The notes under the pieces are model-generated. The model did no database searches. It was not told where the DNA came from and was given only the letters and a program-made list of their open reading frames with translations. From Lachnospiraceae bacterium UBA5895 (GTDB taxonomy: Bacteria > Bacillota > Clostridia > Lachnospirales > Lachnospiraceae), in the NCBI GenBank assembly GCA_002431915.1, contig DJEP01000049.1:17969-36880 (forward strand): a DNA stretch of 18,912 nucleotides. The letters are read 5' to 3'. Shown in pieces: positions 12,994 to 18,912 of this stretch (position 1 is the first letter of the stretch; every line of letters starts with the position of its first letter). Both the position numbers and the translations under genes were made by a program.

Positions 12994-13071
12994 CGGTAAG
13001 TCCAAAGTGTTTGGATGCGGTTTATCTCTAAATGGCTAATAACAACACATTCGGTAAGTAAGTCCAAAGTG
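12994..13071 (+). repeat. Direct repeat in the rplQ leader
   Basis: CGGTAAGTCCAAAGTG at 12994-13009 recurs at 13052-13071 with AAGT duplicated inside it (CGGTAAGTAAGTCCAAAGTG). The first copy can form TCCAAA-GTG-TTTGGA (13001-13015). The pair lies in the 157-bp gap before rplQ. The function is unknown; it could be a binding site for an L17-type repressor or a relic duplication. Confidence 0.5.
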
Positions 13072-13111
13072 CATGGCCGGATGTACCATGAATGGAGAAA
13101 GGAAAATTATC

Positions 13112-13717
13112 ATGGCAAAGTACAGAAAGCTCGGCAGAACATCTGCACAGAGAAAGGCATTATTAAGAAATCAGGTAACTGCAGTAATCAACAACGGCAA
13201 GATCGTTACCACCGAAGCTAAGGCTAAGGAAGTACAGAAGATCGTTGACGGACTGATCGCTCTGGCAGTAAAAGAGAAGGATAACTTCGAGACTGTTAAG
13301 GTTACCACCAAGGTTGCACGTAAGGACAAGGACGGCAAGCGTGTTAAGCAGATCGTTGACAAGGAGACCGGTAAGGTTCTGGCTGAGTCCCATCGCGATA
13401 AGGATGGCAAGCTGGTTAAGATCGAGAACGGTGTTACCGTTACTGTATATGACGAAGTTGAGAAGGAGATCAAGAAGGATCTGCCTACCAGATCTCATGC
13501 ACGTCGTCAGATGCTGAAGGTTCTGAACCCCGTAGTTGAGGTTCCCACCGATGCAGCAGGCAAGAAAAAGAACACCAAGGAAGTTGACCTGGTTGCAAAG
13601 CTCTTTGATGAGTATGCTCCCAAGTATGCTACCCGTAAGGGTGGTTACACCAGAATCGTTAAGATTGGTCAGCGTAAGGGTGATGCAGCTATGACTGTTG
13701 TTCTGGAGTTAGTTTAA
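13112..13717 (+). CDS. rplQ: 50S ribosomal protein L17 with long insertion
   Basis: The 201-residue protein has a standard L17 start (MAKYRKLGRTSAQRKALLRN) and end (S-H-A-R-R-Q-M, L-F-D-E-Y-A-P-x-Y-A-x-R-x-G-G-Y-T-R-I-x-K-I-G-x-R-x-G-D-A-A). Most bacterial L17 proteins are about 115-130 residues, so about 70 extra residues sit at roughly 54-126. They contain two related repeats, KDKDGKRVK (71-79) and RDKDGKLVK (95-103). The frame is open throughout and codon use matches the neighbours, so this is a real insertion rather than an error. ATG 13112 follows GAGAAAGGA; an upstream ATG at 13073 lacks a ribosome binding site. Confidence 0.96.
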   Translation: MAKYRKLGRTSAQRKALLRNQVTAVINNGKIVTTEAKAKEVQKIVDGLIALAVKEKDNFETVKVTTKVARKDKDGKRVKQIVDKETGKVLAESHRDKDGKLVKIENGVTVTVYDEVEKEIKKDLPTRSHARRQMLKVLNPVVEVPTDAAGKKKNTKEVDLVAKLFDEYAPKYATRKGGYTRIVKIGQRKGDAAMTVVLELV

Positions 13718-13745
13718 GTCATAACTTAAAAACAGGCATAAGAAT

Positions 13746-13794
13746 AGCGCTTTCGGAAATGAGTTGATTCATTTTCGAGAGCGCTTTTTATTTT
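13746..13794 (+). terminator. Strong intrinsic terminator after rplQ
   Basis: A 17-bp stem runs from 13746-13762 to 13769-13785 with two G-U pairs and a 6-base loop, followed by TTTTATTTT. It ends the rpmJ-rplQ operon and, being long, may also stop converging transcription from the minus-strand peptidase gene. Confidence 0.92.
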
Positions 13795-13881
13795 ACAGGA
13801 AATTTTTTATTGCAATGGTAGCAGTCATGAACAGACAATCCGTCAAATGTACAGACAGAGGGGATGCCCTGCATTCCCGAG

Positions 13882-13931
13882 CTGTTTTGCGGACTTGCGG
13901 CTTTGTGGACTTTGCTGTTTTGCGGACTAAC
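13882..13931. repeat. Three degenerate 17-nt tandem units
   Basis: CTGTTTTGCGGACTTG (13882-13897), CGGCTTTGTGGACTTTG (13898-13914) and CTGTTTTGCGGACTAAC (13915-13931) follow each other directly, just past the stop codon of the minus-strand gene. They are non-coding in any supported frame and probably a replication-slippage product. Confidence 0.55.
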
Positions 13932-13944
13932 GACCGGCAGTACC

Positions 13945-14892
13945 TTACTCCACCACCTTCTGGAAGTGTTGGTAATCCTTGCAGGAGTTCCAGTGTCCGC
14001 CCCAGGTGAAGCCATGCTGTTTAAAAAGCTGGTAACACAGATCATTTTCATCGATCTTATAAGGGAAGGATGCGCTTCTGTCCGCATATGCCGCAGCACT
14101 CTCGGGCGATACCCGCTCACTGCCGTCTTTATTATAAGTGACATAAGGGTTATAGTAAGGATTGATGTCAATGGCAAATCCCAGCGCATGCTTGGATAAT
14201 GTCGAGGTCCCTTCTACCGGGCGGTAATTAAAGCAGGACGTATTGTTGTCTTCCATGGATGCGGTATCGTCTCCATCGTATTCATCGATCAGAAGCACCT
14301 TTTCCAGCTGATATTCATTACAATACAGCTCATAAAAGATCTCTGTCAGGTCCTGCACAATCGCTTTATTGCAGATCAGCTCACCATCTGCAGGATTTCC
14401 TTCAAAATTATAATGCCGGATATGAACATATCTTAGATCGTCATAGCTGATTTCGACAGATTTCAACAGGCTTTCCGTAATGTTGGAAGAGTTATCCACA
14501 GCAGCAGGATAAGAAACACCTGTTATATATCTCTGTAATTTCTCGGATAACGGTTCATAATAAAAGCCTTCCGACAAGGTGGTCCGCTGATCTGCCATAA
14601 GCTCTCCGTTCAGGGAATATCCGGTCAAAACGGTATTCGCCGCCATGGAAGAATCTTCCTGCAGGATTTCTGTTGAATCGGTGGGAGAACTGTCGACAGC
14701 CGGTGTTGGTGCCAAACTGGGAGTCGGGGACGGTTCTGCGGTCTGGTAAGCCAGGGACGGGTTGTCCGCCGCATAATCTCCCAAGGTGTAGGAGTTGTGC
14801 TGGGATACCCGGAGCAGTCCTCCCGCCACGATGGTAATGAGGGCAAGGATCCCCACCATTTTCCATATTTTATTGCGATCAATCGGATTCAT
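13945..14892 (-). CDS. Membrane-anchored M15-family peptidoglycan peptidase
   Basis: The 315-residue protein has a short cytoplasmic start, one transmembrane helix (about residues 12-28) and a Ser/Thr/Pro-rich linker (about 53-75, S-P-T-P-S-L-A-P-T-P). The C-terminal domain carries the M15 zinc motif S-x-H-x-x-G-x-A-x-D (S233, H235, D242) and a terminal D-x-x-H (D306, H309) preceded by W-G-G-H-W. These residues match D,D-carboxypeptidases and L-Ala-D-Glu endopeptidases of the VanY/CwlK type; the exact bond cleaved cannot be told. It would act outside the membrane on cell-wall peptides. GGGAGGAA precedes the ATG. It lies antisense to the r-protein genes, between rplQ and ecfA1. Confidence 0.88.
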   Translation of the reverse strand: MNPIDRNKIWKMVGILALITIVAGGLLRVSQHNSYTLGDYAADNPSLAYQTAEPSPTPSLAPTPAVDSSPTDSTEILQEDSSMAANTVLTGYSLNGELMADQRTTLSEGFYYEPLSEKLQRYITGVSYPAAVDNSSNITESLLKSVEISYDDLRYVHIRHYNFEGNPADGELICNKAIVQDLTEIFYELYCNEYQLEKVLLIDEYDGDDTASMEDNNTSCFNYRPVEGTSTLSKHALGFAIDINPYYNPYVTYNKDGSERVSPESAAAYADRSASFPYKIDENDLCYQLFKQHGFTWGGHWNSCKDYQHFQKVVE

Positions 14893-15229
14893 AGAATTCC
14901 TCCCATATTTATTTTTTTATGATGTCGGGGTCAAAAGCCCCCGACTTTGATGCCTACGGATTGTTCCGTGCTACGCACTCCCACTTCTCCGCTCCGTGCT
15001 AGACATGTGCCACTGGCACATAGCACCCTACCCTCTATTCGCATATTTTTATGCTCATATCGGGGCGGGTCCTAAGGTCTTTCACCCACCTACGAGCAAG
15101 TTCATGTGAGTTTAGACCTTTTGAACCTGGCATCATTTTTATAAATAGAAGATACAAGCATAACTATAATTGTTTTCCGGGAAGCATACAAGAGATTTTG
15201 AAAAAGTCGTGCCAGTTCTTCGTTAAGTG
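14893..15229. other. Gene-free divergent region between the peptidase and ecfA1
   Basis: There is no supported coding region. Read on the minus strand it contains a hairpin with arms AGACCTT/AAGGTCT (+ strand 15074-15080 and 15114-15120) and a GCATA/TATGC hairpin (15041-15054). It also has an ATGTGCCA/TGGCACAT inverted repeat flanked by AGCAC/GTGCT arms around 14997-15026, and two copies of TCCGTGCTA (14965-14973 and 14993-15001). The 42-nt repeat follows at 14918-14960. The density of stems suggests a dispersed element of about 200 bp or a long structured leader of the peptidase gene. Confidence 0.5.
14918..14960 (-). repeat. 42-nt dispersed hairpin repeat, copy 2
   Basis: On the minus strand this reads TCCGTAGGCATC to CGACATCATA, identical to 7776-7817 except for one extra A in the hairpin loop. 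It ends 25 bases before the ATG of the peptidase gene and is in that gene's sense direction, as copy 1 is for the KOW gene (27 bases). Confidence 0.7.
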
Positions 15230-15258
15230 TTGTAAATCTGTGCATAATCTAGTAAAAT
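15230..15258 (+). promoter_or_regulatory. Sigma-A-type promoter for ecfA1-ecfA2-ecfT-truA
   Basis: TTGTAA at 15230-15235 and TAAAAT at 15253-15258 are spaced by 17 bases, about 75 bp before the ecfA1 start. Because the antisense peptidase gene separates this operon from rplQ, a promoter is required here, which supports the motif call. Confidence 0.6.
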
Positions 15259-15332
15259 AGGGGCGATATCCTGCGAAAGCAAAGAAGCAGGCTCTCCGGC
15301 GCTAAGCGCCTATGGAATGGAGATTATGGATT

Positions 15333-16184
15333 ATGGAAATCATCAAAGCAGAAAATGTAGTATATGAATATATCCGCCGGGATGAAGAAGGCAATGTGGA
15401 AGGAATCACCAAAGCGGTGAACGATGTCTCTCTGGACATAGAGCAGGGACAGTTTATTGCTATCTTAGGACATAACGGTTCCGGCAAGTCTACCCTGGCA
15501 AAACATATGAATGCCATTCTGAATCCGACAGAGGGAACACTCTGGGTGGATGGTATGGACACGAAGGAAGAGGACAATATCTGGAAGATCCGGCAGACTG
15601 CCGGTATGGTATTTCAGAATCCGGATAACCAGATCATCGGACAGGTCGTGGAAGAGGATGTGGGATTCGGACCGGAGAATATGGGAATCCCCACGGAGGA
15701 GATCTGGCAGCGTGTGGAAGAGAGCCTGCGGGCGGTAGGCATGTATGAGTACCGGAAGTATTCGCCGAATAAGCTTTCCGGTGGACAGAAGCAGAGAGTC
15801 TCCATCGCCGGTGTGCTGGCAATGCATCCGAAATGCATTGTGCTGGACGAGCCCACAGCTATGCTGGACCCCAGCGGGCGTAAAGAGGTCATCCGTGCAG
15901 TCCGCGGACTGAATCAGGTGGAAGGCGTGACACTGATCCTGATCACCCACTATATGGAAGAGATCATTCATGCGGACAAGGTCTTCGTCATGGATGGCGG
16001 CAAAATTGCCATGCAGGGAACGCCCCGTGAGATTTTTTCACAGGTAGAGAAGCTGAAAGCCTTACGCCTGGATGTACCACAGGTAACACTTTTGGCATAT
16101 GAACTGCAGAAGAAGGGAATCCCCCTGCCGGACGGCATACTGACAAGAGAAGAACTGATCCGGGCACTGGGCTATGAGAAATAG
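15333..16184 (+). CDS. ecfA1: ECF transporter ATPase subunit EcfA1
   Basis: This 283-residue ABC ATPase is half of the shared energy-coupling module that powers vitamin and metal uptake with exchangeable S components. Walker A G-H-N-G-S-G-K-S is at 46-53, the Q-loop Q at 95 (V-F-Q-N-P-D-N-Q, typical of ECF ATPases), the signature L-S-G-G-Q at 148-152, Walker B C-I-V-L-D-E at 168-173 and the switch H at 206. Start 15333 follows GGAG (15319-15322) by 10 bases; an in-frame ATG at 15312 without a ribosome binding site would add seven residues. No S component is encoded in the window. Confidence 0.95.
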   Translation: MEIIKAENVVYEYIRRDEEGNVEGITKAVNDVSLDIEQGQFIAILGHNGSGKSTLAKHMNAILNPTEGTLWVDGMDTKEEDNIWKIRQTAGMVFQNPDNQIIGQVVEEDVGFGPENMGIPTEEIWQRVEESLRAVGMYEYRKYSPNKLSGGQKQRVSIAGVLAMHPKCIVLDEPTAMLDPSGRKEVIRAVRGLNQVEGVTLILITHYMEEIIHADKVFVMDGGKIAMQGTPREIFSQVEKLKALRLDVPQVTLLAYELQKKGIPLPDGILTREELIRALGYEK

Positions 16185-16198
16185 AAAGGATCGATAAA

Positions 16199-17056
16199 AT
16201 GTCTATCATATTAGATCGTGTAAATTACGTATACGGTGCAGATACGCCGCTGGCAGTCCATGCCCTGAATGATATCTGCCTGACCATACCGGAGGGACAG
16301 TTTATCGGCATCATCGGGCATACCGGTTCCGGTAAGTCCACGCTGATGCAGCATATGAACGGGCTGGTGCGTGCCACCAGCGGACATATTTATTTTAACG
16401 GAGAAGATATCTACGAGAAAGATTATGATATGAAGAAGCTCCGCAGCAGGGTAGGACTGGTATTCCAATATCCGGAGTACCAGCTGTTTGAGATCGATGT
16501 GTTCAGTGATGTCTGCTTCGGACCGAAGAATCTGGGACTGGATAAAAAAGAGGTAGAACTGCGGGCATACGATGCCTTGAAAAAAGTAGGGCTGCCGGAT
16601 GAACTTTTTTATCAGTCACCCTTTGAACTGTCCGGCGGACAGAAACGACGTGTAGCGATCGCCGGAGTGCTGGCAATGAAGCCGGAGGTACTGATATTAG
16701 ATGAGCCTACTGCCGGACTGGATCCTAAGGGGCGAGATGAGATCTTACAGCAGATCAAAAAGTTACAGACCGAAACCGGACTTACGATCCTGCTGGTATC
16801 CCACAGTATGGAAGACGTGGCGGAGTATGTGGACCGCATTATTGTGATGAATCAGGGCAGTGTCATGTACGACGATACGCCGAGAGAAGTATTTAAACAT
16901 TACAAAGAACTGGAAGAAGTAGGACTGGCGGCACCGCAGGTCACCTACATCATGCATGAACTGAAAGCGAGAGGGGCGTGCGTGGACGCAGATACCACGA
17001 CCATAGAGGAAGCAGCGGAAGAGATCGCCAGAGTCTGGAAAACAACGCACAGGTAA
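16199..17056 (+). CDS. ecfA2: ECF transporter ATPase subunit EcfA2
   Basis: The 285-residue ATPase is the partner of EcfA1. Walker A G-H-T-G-S-G-K-S-T is at 40-48, Q-loop at Q90 (V-F-Q-Y-P-E-Y-Q-L-F, the EcfA2-like form), L-S-G-G-Q at 144-148, Walker B V-L-I-L-D-E at 164-169 and switch H202. It starts 14 bp after ecfA1 with AGAAAGGAT as ribosome binding site. The pair of paralogous ATPases followed by ecfT identifies a group II ECF module serving several S components encoded elsewhere. Confidence 0.96.
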   Translation: MSIILDRVNYVYGADTPLAVHALNDICLTIPEGQFIGIIGHTGSGKSTLMQHMNGLVRATSGHIYFNGEDIYEKDYDMKKLRSRVGLVFQYPEYQLFEIDVFSDVCFGPKNLGLDKKEVELRAYDALKKVGLPDELFYQSPFELSGGQKRRVAIAGVLAMKPEVLILDEPTAGLDPKGRDEILQQIKKLQTETGLTILLVSHSMEDVAEYVDRIIVMNQGSVMYDDTPREVFKHYKELEEVGLAAPQVTYIMHELKARGACVDADTTTIEEAAEEIARVWKTTHR

Positions 17057-17128
17057 GAGAAGCATGAGGGAAGATGCGGGTTCTGACCCGGGAGACGAAA
17101 ACGGGCGGAAACCCAGGTAAGGAGCAAT

Positions 17129-17938
17129 ATGCTTAGAGATATTACATTAGGACAATATTATCAGACAGAATCAGTGATCCACAAGATGGACCCCAGAGTC
17201 AAGCTTGGAGGCACCCTCCTGTTTATCATTTCACTGTTTTTTTTCAAAAATTATGCGGGATATGTGATCGCAGCCCTGTTCCTGGGACTGGTAATCCATC
17301 TGTCGAAGGTGCCGTTTAAGTTCATGGTAAAAGGAATGAAGACTATCGTATTTCTGATGCTGATCACGGTGGTATTCAATCTCTTCCTGACACCGGGAAC
17401 GCCCCTTGTGACGATCTGGAAGCTGACCATCACACAGGAGGGGCTGAAGACGGCGATTTCCATGGCAATCCGTCTGACGCTGCTGATCATCGGTTCTTCC
17501 GTGATGACACTGACCACTACACCGAATAACCTGACGGACGGTATGGAGAAAATGATGGGACCCTTAAAAGTATTCAAGGTGCCTGTACATGAAGTGGCGA
17601 TGATGATGTCCATTGCCCTTCGTTTCATTCCTATTTTATTAGAAGAAACAGATAAAATTATGAAAGCGCAGATCGCCAGAGGCGCGGACTTCGAGAGTGG
17701 CAATATTTTCAAGCGTGCCAAGGCTATGGTGCCTCTGCTGGTACCGCTGTTCATCTCCGCATTCCGCAGAGCCAACGACCTGGCGATGGCGATGGAAGCC
17801 AGGTGTTATCGTGGCGGCGAGGGCAGGACGAAGATGAAGCCACTAATTTATCATAAGAGAGATTACATTGCCTACGGTTGTATTGCAGCCTATATGGTAA
17901 TCAGCATTGTGGTGGGTCGGCTTCCGTTTTTACCGTAA
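17129..17938 (+). CDS. ecfT: ECF transporter transmembrane coupling subunit EcfT
   Basis: The 269-residue membrane protein links the ATPases to the S component. It has hydrophobic helices at about 27-57, 70-88, 108-130 and 240-263. In the coupling-helix region it has the two arginine motifs of EcfT, A-R-G (183-185, in Q-I-A-R-G-A-D-F) and the E-A-R-C-Y-R-G segment (223-229). The preceding 72-bp gap has a small hairpin, CGGGT-TCTG-ACCCG, before AAGGAG. Confidence 0.95.
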   Translation: MLRDITLGQYYQTESVIHKMDPRVKLGGTLLFIISLFFFKNYAGYVIAALFLGLVIHLSKVPFKFMVKGMKTIVFLMLITVVFNLFLTPGTPLVTIWKLTITQEGLKTAISMAIRLTLLIIGSSVMTLTTTPNNLTDGMEKMMGPLKVFKVPVHEVAMMMSIALRFIPILLEETDKIMKAQIARGADFESGNIFKRAKAMVPLLVPLFISAFRRANDLAMAMEARCYRGGEGRTKMKPLIYHKRDYIAYGCIAAYMVISIVVGRLPFLP

Positions 17939-18039
17939 AATGCTGCAACTGCCAGAGTGTCGGATGATAACAATGAGAAATAAAAGGTGACGGATCAGGG
18001 AATAGACAGGTGACAGGAGAAGAAAGTGGGTGAAATGTT

Positions 18040-18816
18040 GTGGAAACAGAAATGGAAAAGCAGTCGGAAAAGAGGATACATCGTGTAAGACTCACAGTGG
18101 CTTACGACGGAACGAACTACCACGGCTGGCAGGTCCAGAACAACGGGATCACCATTGAGAGTGAATTGAACCGGTGTCTGACGGATTTGTTGCGGGAGCC
18201 CATCGAAGTCATCGGTGCCAGCCGGACGGATTCCGGCGTGCATGCGTTGGGGAATATCGCGGTGTTTAACACCACCAGCCGCATGCCTGCTGAGAAAATC
18301 TCTTATGCACTGAACCAGAGACTACCGGAAGATATCCGGATCCAAAAGGCTGAACAAGTGGCGGATGACTGGCATCCCCGCAGATGTGACAGCCGTAAGA
18401 CTTATGAGTACCGGATCTACCGGGCAGAGTTTCCCATGCCGGTGAAACGGCTGTATTCGCTGTTTACCTATCATGAACTGGATGTGAACCGGATGCAGGA
18501 AGCCGCGGCTTATCTGGAGGGAGAACATGATTTCAAAAGCTTCTGCCAGACCGGAGCGCAGGTGGAATCCACCGTACGGACCCTCTATTCCGTGGAAGTG
18601 GAAGAACAGGGAGAGAATGACCTGGTAATCCGGGTCTGCGGCAACGGATTTCTATATAATATGGTAAGAATCATTGCCGGAACTCTTTTGGATATCGGTC
18701 AGGGAAAGCGGGATCCCATGGATATTTTTACGATCCTGGAGGCGAAGGACCGCAGCGCGGCGGGACCTACTGCTCCTGCCCATGGGCTGACGCTGATGAA
18801 ATACGAATTTTTATAA
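18040..18816 (+). CDS. truA: tRNA pseudouridine synthase A
   Basis: The 258-residue enzyme makes pseudouridine at tRNA positions 38-40 in the anticodon stem-loop. The catalytic aspartate is D64 in G-A-S-R-T-D-S-G-V-H-A. Other family features are Y-D-G-T-N-Y-H-G-W-Q near 22-31, the F-x-S-F-C segment and G-N-G-F-L-Y-N-M-V-R-I-I-A-G-T-L-L. The start is uncertain: GTG 18040 is used, with a poor upstream site, while the in-frame ATG at 18052 would remove four residues. Placement after ecfT is common in Firmicutes, usually followed by rplM-rpsI. Confidence 0.96.
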   Translation: METEMEKQSEKRIHRVRLTVAYDGTNYHGWQVQNNGITIESELNRCLTDLLREPIEVIGASRTDSGVHALGNIAVFNTTSRMPAEKISYALNQRLPEDIRIQKAEQVADDWHPRRCDSRKTYEYRIYRAEFPMPVKRLYSLFTYHELDVNRMQEAAAYLEGEHDFKSFCQTGAQVESTVRTLYSVEVEEQGENDLVIRVCGNGFLYNMVRIIAGTLLDIGQGKRDPMDIFTILEAKDRSAAGPTAPAHGLTLMKYEFL

Positions 18817-18831
18817 TAGTTCAGCTATACA

Positions 18832-18882
18832 CGGTGAAAGTTTATGTGTAGGTGCTTGCACATGACACATAAGCTTTTACCG
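18832..18882 (+). promoter_or_regulatory. 18-bp hairpin downstream of truA, possible operon leader
   Basis: CGGTGAAAG (18832-18840) pairs with CTTTTACCG (18874-18882), and TTTATGTGT (18841-18849) with ACACATAAG (18865-18873), giving 18 contiguous pairs with two G-U. The loop can form GTG-CTTG-CAC. No T-tract follows, so it is not a simple terminator. A TATAAT (18812-18817) overlaps the truA stop, though without a good -35, so the hairpin may lie at the 5' end of a downstream transcript, perhaps an L13-type leader. Its outer arm starts with the same CGGTGAAA as element E5. Confidence 0.45.
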
Positions 18883-18912
18883 CGTATGAGCGGAGAGCCT
18901 CACAATGAATAA

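Noticed and set aside
13271..13489. Frameshift or assembly error inside rplQ
   Set aside because: One continuous frame with host-like codon use joins standard N- and C-terminal L17 sequence; an error would not keep the frame over about 220 bases.
13788..14189. Minus-strand open frame beyond and overlapping the peptidase 3' end
   Set aside because: It is a different frame of the peptidase gene plus tandem repeats, and lacks a ribosome binding site and domain signals.

Overview
The window is the distal half of a ribosomal-protein supercluster (S10/spc/alpha type) and its downstream neighbours, from a Gram-positive clostridium, most likely a member of the Lachnospiraceae. The evidence for this is the gene order, zinc-type S14 and zinc-type L36, an adenylate kinase with a four-cysteine LID, a KOW-domain protein between map and infA, consensus AGGAGG ribosome binding sites, and an ECF transporter core plus truA after rplQ. 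The family-level assignment is inferred from gene order and protein style, not from a search.

Layout. 1-6150 (+): end of rpmC, then rpsQ, rplN, rplX, rplE, rpsN, rpsH, rplF, rplR, rpsE, rpmD, rplO and secY, closed by an intrinsic terminator. 6214-9772 (+): a new promoter, then adk, map, a KOW protein, infA and an unrecognised polytopic membrane protein, closed by a terminator whose loop holds the -10 box of the next promoter. 9727-13794 (+): rpmJ, rpsM, rpsK, rpsD, rpoA and rplQ, closed by a 17-bp terminator. 13945-14892 (-): a membrane-anchored M15-type peptidoglycan peptidase on the opposite strand. 15230-18816 (+): promoter, ecfA1, ecfA2, ecfT and truA. At the right edge there is a strong hairpin, probably the leader of a downstream operon (rplM-rpsI would be usual, but it lies outside the window).

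The genes supply ribosomal proteins, the translocon (SecY), initiation (IF1), N-terminal methionine removal (Map), nucleotide balance (Adk), RNA polymerase alpha, tRNA pseudouridylation and vitamin uptake, all scaling with growth.

The most unusual content is between the genes. A repeated structured element recurs in several r-protein intergenic gaps (1873-1961, 1963-2020, 2538-2629, 10041-10122, and a weak version at 333-398). It has an outer stem, a second stem and a capped inner hairpin, followed by a second hairpin. Stem sequences differ from copy to copy while pairing is kept, and the joints (AAA, TTCTAA, TAAG-TTT, CGCAAGCG) stay similar. This is the pattern of a conserved structured RNA or a palindromic dispersed repeat. 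Other structures worth attention are a dense rpsM leader with mutually exclusive hairpins, a 42-nt leader hairpin shared by two unrelated genes, a promoter nested in a terminator, and an L17 protein with an insertion of about 70 residues.
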